Of a DNA stretch of 64,000 bases, positions 8,299 through 18,585 are shown one piece after another. The translations under genes were made by a program, and so were the position numbers. Numbering within the stretch: the first letter of the stretch is position 1; each line of letters opens with the position of its first letter. The DNA is from Bin80 sp965203305 (GTDB taxonomy: Bacteria; Bacteroidota; Rhodothermia; Rhodothermales; Bin80): contig OZ241874.1 of NCBI GenBank assembly GCA_965203305.1, positions 1,922,001 through 1,986,000 on the forward strand, given 5' to 3'. The notes beneath the pieces are model-generated. The model had not been told where the DNA came from. It was given only the letters and a program-made list of their open reading frames with translations, and searched no databases.

Positions 8299-11200
8299 CT
8301 ATTTCATTCGTGCAATGATACTGTACAGTACCGGGACAATAAACAGTGTCAGCAGAGATGCACTGGTCAGACCGCCAACAATTGCAATTGCCAGTGGAGC
8401 CCGCAACTCGGCTCCCTGACCAAATCCCATCGCCAATGGCAAAAGCCCCAGAACTGTGGTGATTGTCGTCATCAGGATCGGACGTACACGGTCATGCCCC
8501 GCAGCCAGAATTGCTTCCCGAATGGGCATTCCCGCCGTGCGCCGCTGATTAATAAAATCTGTCTTGATAATCGCATCGTTCACCACAATCCCGACAAGCA
8601 CTACCGTCCCCATCAGGCTCATCAGATTAATGGACTGCCCCGTAAGTCCGAGTACAAAAGCAACCCCTGCACCTGCCAAAGGTACGGAAATCAGTATTAT
8701 CAGTGGCTGAAGCAGGTTTTCAAACTGGGCAGCCAGAATCAAATAGACGAGGAGCAGACTCAGTGCAAGACTCAGAGCGACCCCGAACAGGCTTTGCTGG
8801 AATACCTCTACCGAGCCCCCCACACGGCTGCGGACCGTAACTGGAAGTTCCTGCTCTGTGACTTCATCTACGGCACGGATCGCCCGTGCCAGATCATGCC
8901 CCTGTCCAATATCGGCGATGAGCCGTATCACCGAAGCCTGTCCTGTCCGCACAAGGGCAGCAGGCAGCGGAAGAGATTCCGCGGTCACGAAAGTACGAAT
9001 AGGCATCAGCCCGTCACGGGCGGGAATCTGCTCCGACAGCAACCGCTCAATGGAATCAATATAGCGGGAGCGGATCACAATCGGTATCTCCTCATTGACT
9101 GTTTTGAGGGAGGTTGCTACACTGCCGCGTGCTCCTGCCTCAAGATAGGACGTAAGTGTTCGGGTATCCACCCCGTAACGATTCATGACCTCCCGCCTGA
9201 ATGTCAACTGGTAGGTTGGCACCGCGGCCGCATCCGTCCGTCGTACATTGGCCAGTTCTGGACGGTTTGACAGTCGCTCTTGCACACGGTCAACCGCCGC
9301 CTCGGCATCCCGGCGATCTTCACTCACCAGATCAATGAGCAGATCGGCATCACTGACGGTCAGCAGCTGTTCCAGCTGCGTCTCTACCCGCTGTGCCCTG
9401 ATTGTGACATCATTCGGCAAACTCATGGACTGCATGGAAAGAAGAACTTCATCGGCATTCTTGCCCTCCGGTAACAGCAAGGTAATATCTCCCTCGTAGG
9501 GCGGGCGTGGATCCAGATCCAGCCGGGCCTGGTCACGCTCCCCCAGATCTGCCAGAATCCGCTCTGCCCATCCTCTGGATCTTGCCTGCGTTTCAACCTC
9601 TGCTGCGCGTGCTGCTACCATGCTTAAATCGGCATCCGTCGGCAAAGTTATTCGCACATCAATTCTGCCCTGCTCCGTTTTCGGAATCACCTCCCGAGGA
9701 AGATTTACAACCAGTACTCCGGCTCCCATCAGCAGAAGAGCACAGAGCATCATGACCGTCCAGCGATGATCCAGACTCCAGGAAAGAGCTGCCTCATACC
9801 TCGCCAGCCACCCTGATCTGGAATCAGGCTTTCGTACAGGCTCTTTCCCGGATTCTTTCCCCCGCGAAACAATGAGCGGGACCACAGTCAGTGCCACAAG
9901 AAGCGAGGCCAGAAGAGAACACACCACTGCCAGAGACTGATCTCTGAAGAGCCGGCCGGCAAGTCCCTCCACAAGTGTGATTGGCAAAAAGACGGCGATT
10001 GTGGTCAGGGTGCTTGCTGTAATTGCACCGGCGACCTCGGAAGCACCATTGCGTGCTGCCTCCAGAAAGGACTGCCCCTGCTCGCGCAGTCGGGTGATGT
10101 TTTCAATCACGACAATGGCATTGTCCACAAGCATCCCGGCCCCCAATGCCAGTCCACTCAGCGAAATCAGATTGAAGGTGACCTCCAGTGGTTCAAAGAA
10201 AACCATGGTTACCCCCAGTGAGAGCGGCACAGCCACGGCCGCAGCCAAAAGAGCTCTCATCCGTCTCAGAAAGGCAAACAGGACCAGAATTGCCAGAATC
10301 CCCCCCAGAAGCACGGCCTGCGTTACTCCGCCAATCGCGGCCTTGATGAATTCGCTCTCATCTACAATCACTTCCAGAGAAATCTGCTCATATTCCAGTT
10401 CCAGTTCAGCCAGGACGGTACGAATATCCTCTACGGCACGAACCACATTGGCATCTGCCTTTCGCTCTACAAGCAACAAAAGCGTTTCCACTCCGTCCAG
10501 ACGCACCATTCCGCGACGATCTGCAACGCCATCACGGACCTCGGCTACATCCCGCAGTCGGATGGGAGTATTGTTGCGCACAGAAATGACCGTTTCTGCA
10601 ATATCCTCTGTATCCTTGAACTCCCCGCTGATCTCCACAGGATAACGGAACTGCCCTCTCCGAATCACCCCTCCCTGCAGGGCTACATTTGCTCTTTCCA
10701 GTTCCCCTGCGATTTGATTGAGACTGATTCCATATGCCAGCTTCTGATCTGGGTCAATTTCCACCTCAATCCGTCGCTCAAAGCCCCCTGTAACCTGTAC
10801 ACGGGCCACATCGCCAAGCTGCTCAAGCCTTCGTGCCACGAGGTCTCTCCCGGTGCGCTTGAGTTCCACCAAGTCTTCCGGCGCACTTTCTCCGGCCGTC
10901 TCTCTGGAACGGAGAGCAATCACCATGATCGGACGATCTCCCGGATCAAGATGGAGCACCGCTGGCCTTGATGCTTCTCTGGGGAACTGGTCCCCCAGCC
11001 GATCCAGATTCTCTCTCACATCCAGCAGGGCCAAATCCAGGTCTGCATTCCACCCGAACTGCATATGGACAAGACTGCCGCCGAGCAGTGTGCGTGAGGT
11101 AATGCGAGTCAAACCTGCAGTTCCCGCAACGGCCTGTTCAATCTCTTCCGTGACGGCCCGTTCTACCCTGTCTGGCGGCACATCAGGGTAACTGGTCCAC

Positions 11201-11343
11201 ACAACCAGCCCGGGATATCTGAGATCCGGGAGAAGGGCTACGGGCAGCCGTACATAGGCCACGACCGCCAGAACCATGAGCAGAATGTAGAATGCCGTGA
11301 CAGCAACAGGGCGGTTCAGGCAGGAAGAGATGAATGATTTCAT
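8299..11343 (-). CDS. RND efflux transporter permease (AcrB/HAE1-like)
   Basis: A 1014-residue inner-membrane pump of the resistance-nodulation-division family, which exports small hydrophobic or toxic molecules using the proton gradient. It has the usual plan: N-terminal membrane helix (VAVTAFYILLMVLAVVAYV), a large periplasmic porter loop, helices 2-6 with the proton-relay segment GMLVDNAIVVIENITRLREQ, a second periplasmic loop after a helix near residue ~540, and helices 8-12 with GIVVNDAIIKTDFIN and the PILMTTITT stretch. It ends in a short cytoplasmic tail. It follows the adaptor gene by 32 bases, so the two are an operon. No outer-membrane TolC-like gene is in the window, so the third component must lie elsewhere. 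The substrate cannot be read from the sequence. Confidence 0.92.
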   Translation of the reverse strand: MKSFISSCLNRPVAVTAFYILLMVLAVVAYVRLPVALLPDLRYPGLVVWTSYPDVPPDRVERAVTEEIEQAVAGTAGLTRITSRTLLGGSLVHMQFGWNADLDLALLDVRENLDRLGDQFPREASRPAVLHLDPGDRPIMVIALRSRETAGESAPEDLVELKRTGRDLVARRLEQLGDVARVQVTGGFERRIEVEIDPDQKLAYGISLNQIAGELERANVALQGGVIRRGQFRYPVEISGEFKDTEDIAETVISVRNNTPIRLRDVAEVRDGVADRRGMVRLDGVETLLLLVERKADANVVRAVEDIRTVLAELELEYEQISLEVIVDESEFIKAAIGGVTQAVLLGGILAILVLFAFLRRMRALLAAAVAVPLSLGVTMVFFEPLEVTFNLISLSGLALGAGMLVDNAIVVIENITRLREQGQSFLEAARNGASEVAGAITASTLTTIAVFLPITLVEGLAGRLFRDQSLAVVCSLLASLLVALTVVPLIVSRGKESGKEPVRKPDSRSGWLARYEAALSWSLDHRWTVMMLCALLLMGAGVLVVNLPREVIPKTEQGRIDVRITLPTDADLSMVAARAAEVETQARSRGWAERILADLGERDQARLDLDPRPPYEGDITLLLPEGKNADEVLLSMQSMSLPNDVTIRAQRVETQLEQLLTVSDADLLIDLVSEDRRDAEAAVDRVQERLSNRPELANVRRTDAAAVPTYQLTFRREVMNRYGVDTRTLTSYLEAGARGSVATSLKTVNEEIPIVIRSRYIDSIERLLSEQIPARDGLMPIRTFVTAESLPLPAALVRTGQASVIRLIADIGQGHDLARAIRAVDEVTEQELPVTVRSRVGGSVEVFQQSLFGVALSLALSLLLVYLILAAQFENLLQPLIILISVPLAGAGVAFVLGLTGQSINLMSLMGTVVLVGIVVNDAIIKTDFINQRRTAGMPIREAILAAGHDRVRPILMTTITTVLGLLPLAMGFGQGAELRAPLAIAIVGGLTSASLLTLFIVPVLYSIIARMK

Positions 11344-11375
11344 GCCTGATCAGGAGCGATCAGTGGCGCGAAGGT

Positions 11376-12650
11376 TTACTGAAGTCCAAGCTCCACCACT
11401 TTGGTCACTTCCACAGGGACATCATGCGCCAGGGCATAGTTGCCGATAACGATCAGGGAATCTCCCGGCTCCACCACACTGGGGGAGTCCCCGCGAATGA
11501 TTTCCGTGAAATCCCCTGAACGCTCACCTGTAATCACATACATCCAGTAGGATCTTCCCCCTTTGACCAGAAAAACCACATCCCTTCCCTGCCGAACAAT
11601 GACAGCTTCGGACGGAGCGACCATTCGGTCTTGCAAACGACTGGTTTCCAGTGCCACATCTGCATACAGACCGGAAACCAGCCGTCCACCCGGGTTCCGA
11701 AGTGCAACCGTAATGCGCCCTGAACCGGTTTTGGGGTCAACAGAGGGGTTCACGGCATGCACATAGCCCTGGAACATTTCATTGCTGTAGCTTGGCACAA
11801 CTACATTTGCTGTGACACCGGGACGGATATGTACCAGATCGCCTTCCAGAACATCCACGGACACCTTCATTCGACCATCTTCAAGTAACGTAAGAAGGTG
11901 AACTCCAGCACCTACATGCTGCCCTTTTTCCACCTGAAGATCGGCAACGCGGCCGCTGAAGGGAGCAACGATCTGTGTCCGCTCCAGCTGCAGTCGTGCT
12001 TTCTCTACTTGCTGTTCTCTCTGGGTCAGGTTGGTGTATACTGCTGCTACATCTTCTCGCTGATTGCCAGCCAGTACATCCATGGCTTTGAAGTGCCTCC
12101 GGACCCGGTCCAGTTCTGTCTGGGTAACAGATCCCTCTGCGAATGCTTTCTCCGCCTGCTCAAGTCGGGTTCTGGCCTCTGCGAGTTGCGTTGTGTCTGT
12201 GGTTACCAGCTCTCCGGCATTGCTCATCTGAACCGCATAATCTGCCCTTGCCTGAAGAAGGGCAGCCTCTGCTTCTGCCAGAAGTATTTTGGCTTCTCTG
12301 TCATCCACGCGTATCAGAACCTGTCCGGTCCTGACCCGCTGTCCCTCTTCTACGGGCCGGTCAAGAATCAGTCCACTGATCTGGGCACTGATTTTGGATT
12401 CGCGCCAGGGAGCCAAGTGTCCGGTTGCTTCTGCGCGAAGCGGGAATTCCCCCCGTTCGAGCACCATAACCTCCACAGGGGCACGGGAAACTTCCGGTTC
12501 CTCGGTTGCCTCCCGGTCTCCATCTACCCCCTCTCCCACCACAGCAGGCCAGATTCCGTAGGCAACCAGTCCTGTTGTTGTCAGTGCCAGAATGACACCG
12601 AAAACATGCCATGGCCGAATCTTGCGTGATGTACGTGACTGATTTGCCAT
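11376..12650 (-). CDS. RND efflux periplasmic adaptor (HlyD/MFP family)
   Basis: A ~424-residue membrane-fusion protein that couples an RND permease to an outer-membrane channel. After a cytoplasmic start (MANQSRTSRKIRPWHVFG) comes one membrane segment (VILALTTTGLVAYGIW), the first lipoyl half-motif (GLILDRPVEEGQRVRTGQVL), an alpha-helical hairpin rich in Ala/Glu/Arg, the second lipoyl half (IVAPFSGRVADLQVEKGQHV), and beta-barrel and membrane-proximal domains. A longer start at 12713 is possible, but its extra 21 residues do not resemble the family and there is no better ribosome site, so I prefer 12650. It is read away from the second permease at 12786 and towards the first, so one adaptor may serve both pumps. 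Confidence 0.88.
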   Translation of the reverse strand: MANQSRTSRKIRPWHVFGVILALTTTGLVAYGIWPAVVGEGVDGDREATEEPEVSRAPVEVMVLERGEFPLRAEATGHLAPWRESKISAQISGLILDRPVEEGQRVRTGQVLIRVDDREAKILLAEAEAALLQARADYAVQMSNAGELVTTDTTQLAEARTRLEQAEKAFAEGSVTQTELDRVRRHFKAMDVLAGNQREDVAAVYTNLTQREQQVEKARLQLERTQIVAPFSGRVADLQVEKGQHVGAGVHLLTLLEDGRMKVSVDVLEGDLVHIRPGVTANVVVPSYSNEMFQGYVHAVNPSVDPKTGSGRITVALRNPGGRLVSGLYADVALETSRLQDRMVAPSEAVIVRQGRDVVFLVKGGRSYWMYVITGERSGDFTEIIRGDSPSVVEPGDSLIVIGNYALAHDVPVEVTKVVELGLQ

Positions 12651-12785
12651 AAAGATAGACTGGTTTCTGCCAGTTTCCGAAATTAGAACACGGCCATAGT
12701 GATTTAGTTGCACACGACAGGCAACAGCTACTGTATTTTGCCATGACTTGTTTAATAGTCAGGTGTCCCCGTCGTCTCTCCCCGC
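12651..12785. promoter_or_regulatory. divergent promoter region between RND adaptor and second RND permease
   Basis: This 135-bp gap must hold the start signals for both the leftward adaptor-permease-Asp-box operon and the rightward permease. A TTGCAC (about 12709) and a CTGTAT 17 bases later form a plausible plus-strand sigma-70-like pair, but this is weak. No regulator gene or clear operator palindrome is seen. Confidence 0.4.
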
Positions 12786-15700
12786 ATGTTCAGTAAAGGC
12801 ATTGCCCAGCTTCTGAAGAGACCGATTGCCGTGATTTCCTGGTGCACGGCTATCGTTCTCGCAGGGATATGGGCGGCTACGGACATTCCGATTGAATACT
12901 CGCCGAATACCGAACTTCCCCGTGTGAGTGTCTCGGCATTCTGGCCCGGGGCATCACCAAGGCAGGTGGAGCGATACGTAACGGCACCGATTGAACGCGA
13001 GATTCAGACGGTTCCCGGAATTGCTGAAATCAATAGTATCTCCCGGGAAGGACATTCACATATACAAATCCAGGTGGACCCCGACACTGATCTGGGCACA
13101 TTCAGCACACAGATCGGAGAGAACCTGACTCTGCTCCGAGATCGGCTACCCGCAAACGTTATTCCACGCCTGACGAAGCAGATTCCAGAGGCATTTCGAG
13201 ATGTACAGGGATTTATGACTCTGCGGCTGATTGGCCCTTACAGCCCGGATGAACTTCGCAAAGTAGCCGATGAGCTTCTCAAGCCAAAGTTTGAAAGCCT
13301 GACGGGAATTGATCTCGTTGAGGTAACGGGTGGAAGTGAACGCGAGCTTCTGATCACACTGGAACCGGACCGGCTGGATGCCCACGGAGTTGAGTACGAT
13401 GATGTTGTGTGGCAGATCAGTTCGGCACTGGATGACCATGTTTTCGGGCGAATGGATGCACGTGGCAGAGGGCATCTGATGATCAACAGACCGGAGCTTG
13501 ACCTAAACCGGTTATCTTCCATCATTGTCAGCCAAAGCAGACTGGGAAAACTCCCCGTACGGCTTGATCAAGTTGCCAGCCTGCAGCTTGGACCCGCTCC
13601 TCGTCACAATATTCGGCGCATTGACGGGCTGAATGCCGTAGCTCTGGATCTGGAACGTACGCGAGGTTCCCATATCATCAGCGTTGCGGAAACCGTCCAT
13701 GAACGAATTGACGAACTTCGCGAAGATCTGCCGGAGGGTGGCCGTCTCCTGGTTGTAACGGATCGTACGGAAAATGTACGGGAACTGCTCAACGACCTGG
13801 CTCTGCGGGGAGGAATCGGACTCGTCCTGGTCACGCTTGTACTGCTCTTTATGCTCAAAAGCGTACGGGCAACCGTCATCGTTCTGTTCAGCGTTGCTGC
13901 TGCCCTCGCGCCGGCACTCACACTCTTCCGGTTCTTTGATCTCTCGCTGAATATCATCACGCTTGCCGGGCTGGTGCTCGTTTTTGGTCTGCTGATTGAT
14001 AACAGCGTGGTCGTTGTGGAGCAGCTTCTTTTGCAACAGCAAAAATTCCTGGCACGAGGAATCAGGGGGCTGGAATTGCAGATTGTCCGTACACAGGCAG
14101 CACTAAAAGCCGTATGGCTGCCGCTCTTGGGAGGGACCCTGAGCACAATGGCCGTCATGCTGCCCCTGGTTTATCTCAGTGGAGATTTGCGGGATTTGTT
14201 TCTGCCATTTGGGATTCTGGTGAGTCTTACACTTCTGATCTCCCTGATCAGTGCAGTTACATTTGTTCCCGTGGTCGTGCGATTTTTGCCTCCGCATGCC
14301 GAAAAGCCGGAATGGAAATGGCTCCGAAGAGCAGTGGCCTGCCCCTATCGTCTGGCAGCACGGCTCCCGAAAACCACCCTGATTCTCCTGTTTTTTGTAC
14401 TCGGCACTCCTCTCTGGAAGTTGCCTGTGCAAATCAACGAGCCCCGGCTCGGGTGGTCAAGCGAGGTGAAGGAGCGTTTTGCAAATGTCTACAACCTCTC
14501 ACTGGGCAATCCGGCCGTTCAGGATACCCGACAAATTCTTGACCCTGTTCTGGGAGGCGTTCTGCACCCCTTTTTCACGTTTGTATCCTTCTATAAACCC
14601 TGGCAATATCCCGAACGCAGAAGTATCCATGTCAGTCTGAGATTTTCCAAAGGAAACACGATTGAACGCAGCGACTCGCTCATTGCAAATTTTGAGCGAA
14701 TGGCTCTGGCGGAAGAGAGTGTATACCAGACGGATGTCCGCATCAATGAAGACTATGCCTATCTGAATATTGAGTTTAAAAAGGGCTCTCTGGAGACTCC
14801 CGGCCCCTACATGCTGCAGAGAAGACTGGTGGGAAGAGCCATTTTGCTTGGGGGGATATACGTCTCCGTTGGGGAAATTATTCCCCAGACAGGATACTAT
14901 AGCGGAGGCGGCGGAGGGATGTACGGGGCAGGTGTGCAGCTGTATGGCCCCAACTATGAGGATCTGGATGCTCTTGCACACCAGTTCGGTGATTTTCTGA
15001 AACGCCGGAGCAGGCGCGTTCAGAGTATTGACATGAATGCGACAAGGAATTACTGGACTCGCGGCGAGTCCCGTCAAATTCTTCAATTTGAGTGGACTGC
15101 GGAGGCGACCGCCCGAACCGGCGCGGATGCGTACTGGATTCGCAATCGGATGAGACCCTACTTTGAAACGAATCGACCGATGTGGAGAGCAGACATTGCA
15201 GGGGATTCGCGTGTCCCGATTCGTCTGATCATGAACCAGGCTGCCAGCCTTGATGTGGATCAAATTACACAGCGTCCTCTGGTTCTCCGGGACAGTTCCA
15301 TGCTTCGGCTTGCGGGAGTTGCCGATTACAGGGTCGTGGAAATGGCAGCGGAAATTGAGCGCGAAAACCAGCAATACGTACGGCGCATTGATGTAGATTT
15401 TCGCGGGCCGTTTGAGATGAGACGAAAGTTCATGGAAACTGCACTGGATGTTTTCCCTGTCCCTCCTGGATACAGGATGGGAGGTGACGAGAGTATCTTC
15501 TTTACGGAGGAGACCAAGCGTGCGTTCGGCTGGGTCTTTGCCGCCACAATCCTGCTTGTATTCTTCGTGACGGCCTCCATCTTTGAGTCCTGGCGTTTGC
15601 CTTTTGTTGTCATGCTCAGTGTTCCACTGGCTGCTGTGGGGGTCTGCCTTGGCTTTTTGTTCCTGCAGATCAGTTTCGTGGAGGGAGCCTTTATCGGGAC

Positions 15701-16022
15701 GGTCCTTCTGATCGGAATTGCGGTGAACGACAGCATCCTTTTGACGGACCGCTTTCGCCAGTTGCAGTTGGCTCGTCCATACGGGAAGCCTTCCATTCTT
15801 GCCCGTCTGGCTGTTCGTGAGAGATTGCGTCCCATGTGGACAACCACGCTGACCAGTTGCGCAGCCATGCTGCCCCTGCTGGTCTTCCCGAACAATGATG
15901 ACTTCTGGACGGGACTCGCAGTCACGGTCACTGCGGGGCTATTCTCTGCTACCCTGCTGGCTCCGCTCGCATCGGTTGCCATGCTGTCCCTGTTCAAGCC
16001 CAAATCTCCCGTTCAGGTTTGA
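12786..16022 (+). CDS. RND efflux transporter permease, second copy
   Basis: A 1078-residue RND pump, clearly different from the one at 8299-11343. It begins with KRPIAVISWCTAIVLAGIWA, has the porter-loop motif PGASPRQVERYVTAPIEREI, the relay helix GLLIDNSVVVVEQLLLQQQK, and the later helix GIAVNDSILLTDRFRQ. The second periplasmic loop contains a Gly-rich run (YYSGGGGGMYGAG, ~residue 700). RND permeases can pair as heteromultimers (MdtB/MdtC are the known example), so two dissimilar permeases flanking one adaptor could form one mixed pump; equally they may be two pumps sharing the adaptor. No sign of decay is seen. Its 3' end faces the DAHP synthase gene. Confidence 0.88.
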   Translation: MFSKGIAQLLKRPIAVISWCTAIVLAGIWAATDIPIEYSPNTELPRVSVSAFWPGASPRQVERYVTAPIEREIQTVPGIAEINSISREGHSHIQIQVDPDTDLGTFSTQIGENLTLLRDRLPANVIPRLTKQIPEAFRDVQGFMTLRLIGPYSPDELRKVADELLKPKFESLTGIDLVEVTGGSERELLITLEPDRLDAHGVEYDDVVWQISSALDDHVFGRMDARGRGHLMINRPELDLNRLSSIIVSQSRLGKLPVRLDQVASLQLGPAPRHNIRRIDGLNAVALDLERTRGSHIISVAETVHERIDELREDLPEGGRLLVVTDRTENVRELLNDLALRGGIGLVLVTLVLLFMLKSVRATVIVLFSVAAALAPALTLFRFFDLSLNIITLAGLVLVFGLLIDNSVVVVEQLLLQQQKFLARGIRGLELQIVRTQAALKAVWLPLLGGTLSTMAVMLPLVYLSGDLRDLFLPFGILVSLTLLISLISAVTFVPVVVRFLPPHAEKPEWKWLRRAVACPYRLAARLPKTTLILLFFVLGTPLWKLPVQINEPRLGWSSEVKERFANVYNLSLGNPAVQDTRQILDPVLGGVLHPFFTFVSFYKPWQYPERRSIHVSLRFSKGNTIERSDSLIANFERMALAEESVYQTDVRINEDYAYLNIEFKKGSLETPGPYMLQRRLVGRAILLGGIYVSVGEIIPQTGYYSGGGGGMYGAGVQLYGPNYEDLDALAHQFGDFLKRRSRRVQSIDMNATRNYWTRGESRQILQFEWTAEATARTGADAYWIRNRMRPYFETNRPMWRADIAGDSRVPIRLIMNQAASLDVDQITQRPLVLRDSSMLRLAGVADYRVVEMAAEIERENQQYVRRIDVDFRGPFEMRRKFMETALDVFPVPPGYRMGGDESIFFTEETKRAFGWVFAATILLVFFVTASIFESWRLPFVVMLSVPLAAVGVCLGFLFLQISFVEGAFIGTVLLIGIAVNDSILLTDRFRQLQLARPYGKPSILARLAVRERLRPMWTTTLTSCAAMLPLLVFPNNDDFWTGLAVTVTAGLFSATLLAPLASVAMLSLFKPKSPVQV

Positions 16023-16133
16023 CGGAGCAGGATTCGTATCCATCGGATGCTGTGTTCCTTGCACGAAACTTGACAGAGCAGCTGCCATCACGCATTGCGG
16101 GAGAATGTGCACGCCTCTCGTGTGTCAGAACGG

Positions 16134-17492
16134 TCAGTCACTTTCCATATTCTGGTATTTCTGGGCAATCTTCAGGGCCATTTCCAATGACTGGCTCACA
16201 TTCAGCCTGGGATCTACGGTAGAATGATATCGGCGGCTCAGATCTCTCTCCTCTACCCCGCTTGCCCCTCCGACACATTCTGTAACATCTTCCCCGGTCA
16301 GCTCAAAATGAACTCCCCCCAGGATACTCTTCATGCGGATATGCATGTCAATCACAGTCTCCAGCTCTGCCAGAATATTGCTGAATTTTCGAGTTTTTAT
16401 GCCACTGGAAGCAATTTCTGTATTTCCATGCATGGGATCACAGCACCACAATATATTCAGCCCTGATCGCTGTACGGCTTCAATGAGTCGTGGCAGTGCG
16501 TCTTCCACCTTCTCTGCTCCCATTCTGGTGATAATAGCTAGTCTTCCGGGATCATTCACAGGATTCAAATTGCGCACCAGTGCCAGAAGATCACCCGGTG
16601 TCATGTCATGACCAATCTTTATTGCAATCGGATTGCGTATCCCTCGCATGTACTCAACATGCGCACTGTCTTCAAACAGCGTCCGCTTGCCAATCCATGG
16701 CATGTGTGTAGACAGATTGTATACTGCATTGGCATGGGCAACTTCTCTCGTGAATGCTTCCTCATACGGCAGATGAAGTGCCTCATGGCTTGTATAAAAC
16801 GTGACGCGCCCCAGCCCGCCTATCGGATGACTAGATACCGTTTTGGCAAAATCAAGAGCACTGTAGACTTTTCGAATAATCTCGTGATAGGTCTGAATAT
16901 ACGGGGCCTGGTCTGCAAAGCTAAGGTTCCAGTTCTCTGCATTATGCAGATCGGCAAATCCGGCATCTGCCAGTGCACGGACCAGATTCAGATGAATGGC
17001 AGAGTTGTAATATGCTTGTGTGAGACGCTCGGGATCCGGCGTACGTGCCTCCTGCGTAAACTCGGGGGCATTAATATTATCTCCCCGGTACGACGGGAGC
17101 GAGACTCCATCACGAGTCTCTTCTGCCTCACTGCGGGGCTTTGCATACTGCCCGGCAAAGCGGCCAACCCGAATGACAGGCATCTTCAGACCGTAGATCA
17201 GGATCACACTCATTTGAAGCAGAATCTTGAGTCGATTCTTGATGAACTCCACCCTGCAGTCTTCGAAGCGCTCTGCACAGTCTCCCCCCTGCAGCAGAAA
17301 CCTGCGTCCCGACGCTGCCTCACCGAGATGCTTTCGCAGAGCTTCAATTTCCCAGGAAGTTACCAGAGGAGGCTGCCGCCTCAATTGATCAAGGACAGTG
17401 GCAAGATGTGCTTCGTCCGCATACTCCACCTGCTGAATGGCACTTTTTTTGCGCCATGATTCAGGAGACCAGTGTAAATTTGATGTTTCCAT
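16134..17492 (-). CDS. class II 3-deoxy-7-phosphoheptulonate (DAHP) synthase
   Basis: A 452-residue enzyme that joins phosphoenolpyruvate and erythrose-4-phosphate, the first step of the shikimate pathway to aromatic amino acids. The class II (plant/Mycobacterium-like) metal ligands are all visible: Cys72 in QGGDCAE, His355 in CDPMHGNT, Glu397 in GGVHFELTGEDVTEC and Asp427 in HSTVDPRLN. Conserved stretches include RVGRFAGQYAKPRS and GDNIN. Length matches the family (~450). The ATG at 17492 is preferred over one 45 bases upstream because METSNLHWSPESWR matches the usual start. It is monocistronic as far as seen, convergent with the RND gene and divergent from the lipoprotein. Gene symbols vary between organisms, so none is given. 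Confidence 0.93.
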   Translation of the reverse strand: METSNLHWSPESWRKKSAIQQVEYADEAHLATVLDQLRRQPPLVTSWEIEALRKHLGEAASGRRFLLQGGDCAERFEDCRVEFIKNRLKILLQMSVILIYGLKMPVIRVGRFAGQYAKPRSEAEETRDGVSLPSYRGDNINAPEFTQEARTPDPERLTQAYYNSAIHLNLVRALADAGFADLHNAENWNLSFADQAPYIQTYHEIIRKVYSALDFAKTVSSHPIGGLGRVTFYTSHEALHLPYEEAFTREVAHANAVYNLSTHMPWIGKRTLFEDSAHVEYMRGIRNPIAIKIGHDMTPGDLLALVRNLNPVNDPGRLAIITRMGAEKVEDALPRLIEAVQRSGLNILWCCDPMHGNTEIASSGIKTRKFSNILAELETVIDMHIRMKSILGGVHFELTGEDVTECVGGASGVEERDLSRRYHSTVDPRLNVSQSLEMALKIAQKYQNMESD

Positions 17493-17591
17493 TGATTTAA
17501 TGAACGTAAAAGGGCAATGCAACGAAAAAGCCTGCACTATCGTTTCTCTTATACACCAGTCTCAACTTCGTACACGATTAAGAGAGCAAAT

Positions 17592-18509
17592 ATGAAGCAT
17601 ACAAAACTGCTGGGATTCGGACTAATTCTGGGAATGCTTTCCCTTGGGTGTGACTCCGGTGGCCCTGGCAATAATGACCCCGAAACCGGCGTACTGATTC
17701 TGACCGTGAACGATTTGCGCCCGCTTCCCGGAGACTACCACCTGGAGGCATGGATTACAACCTCAGAATTGACAACCGCGTCCATAGGAAAATTCACGAT
17801 TGGATTAACAGGGAAGCTCCTGAATCTTTCCGGCGAGGAGATTATGGCAGGGAGGTTTGAGGTTCCCTTCGCAGTTGACAGTGCTCGCATAGCCTATATC
17901 ACGATTGAACCCCCTGGAGACGCAGATACTTCTCCTTCCAACACCAGACTTATGGGTGGCTTGTTCGTCGAAAACACCGCAGAACTTCGAATCACTGATG
18001 TGGAAGGAATTGAAGATGAGCTGATTCTTGCCCGTGGGAATTATATTGTAGAAACCCCTACCAATGGTTCTGAATCGTCCGAACAGAGTGGCATATGGTT
18101 TGTGAACCTGACAGCAGGTCCTCCTGCACGGGGATTGCAAATCAAGACTCCCATTCCCGGTTGGAAATACCAGGCCTGGACAGATGCGGACGGCATTGCG
18201 CTCAATATGGGCATCATCACGAATCACAGCCAGTCGGATGACTCCAACATTTACAGCGGCCCGCAGCCGGGGTATAATTTTCCAGGAGAGGATTTTCTGG
18301 TCAACGCGCCGGATGATCTTATATTTCCGCTCCATGTGGGTGGTGCCCGCGTGACGGTATCTCTTGAGCCCGACCCTGATCCTGACCCGGGGAGATCACA
18401 GTTTATACTTCTGGAGAATACTGTTCCTGAGTCAGTGGAGTCCAACACAACCTACAGCCTGATCAATCGAACCAGCGAATGGCCTACGGCAACCATTTTC
18501 ATACGCTAG
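17592..18509 (+). CDS. lipoprotein with two RskA-like (anti-sigma-K type) repeats
   Basis: A 305-residue secreted lipoprotein. MKHTKLLGFGLILGMLSLGC is a lipoprotein signal with the acylated Cys at 20, followed by D-S-G-G. The mature part appears to hold two related halves: VNDLRPLPGDYHLEAWITT with GKFTIGL, and LQIKTPIPGWKYQAWTDADG. Each recalls the pattern G-L-x-P-L-P-x-G-Y-x-Y-E-x-W of the extracytoplasmic RskA domain found in many lipoproteins of Bacteroidota relatives. No sigma-factor or anti-sigma N-terminal domain is present, so a real anti-sigma role is unlikely; a carbohydrate or surface-binding role is only a guess. An ATG 75 bases upstream is in frame but would bury the signal peptide. 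Confidence 0.6.
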   Translation: MKHTKLLGFGLILGMLSLGCDSGGPGNNDPETGVLILTVNDLRPLPGDYHLEAWITTSELTTASIGKFTIGLTGKLLNLSGEEIMAGRFEVPFAVDSARIAYITIEPPGDADTSPSNTRLMGGLFVENTAELRITDVEGIEDELILARGNYIVETPTNGSESSEQSGIWFVNLTAGPPARGLQIKTPIPGWKYQAWTDADGIALNMGIITNHSQSDDSNIYSGPQPGYNFPGEDFLVNAPDDLIFPLHVGGARVTVSLEPDPDPDPGRSQFILLENTVPESVESNTTYSLINRTSEWPTATIFIR

Positions 18510-18585
18510 CGGGCAGTTCACTGCAATAGTGCTGGCTGTCTTTGAAAGAGAAATTCTTGCCCCGCAAGGCACCCTATCAGGCATT

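Noticed and set aside
16023..16133. Rho-independent terminator between the convergent RND and DAHP synthase genes
   Set aside because: No stable stem followed by a T run could be found.
17592..18509. Functional anti-sigma factor
   Set aside because: It has a lipoprotein signal and only the extracytoplasmic-type repeats; there is no cytoplasmic sigma-binding domain or sigma gene nearby.
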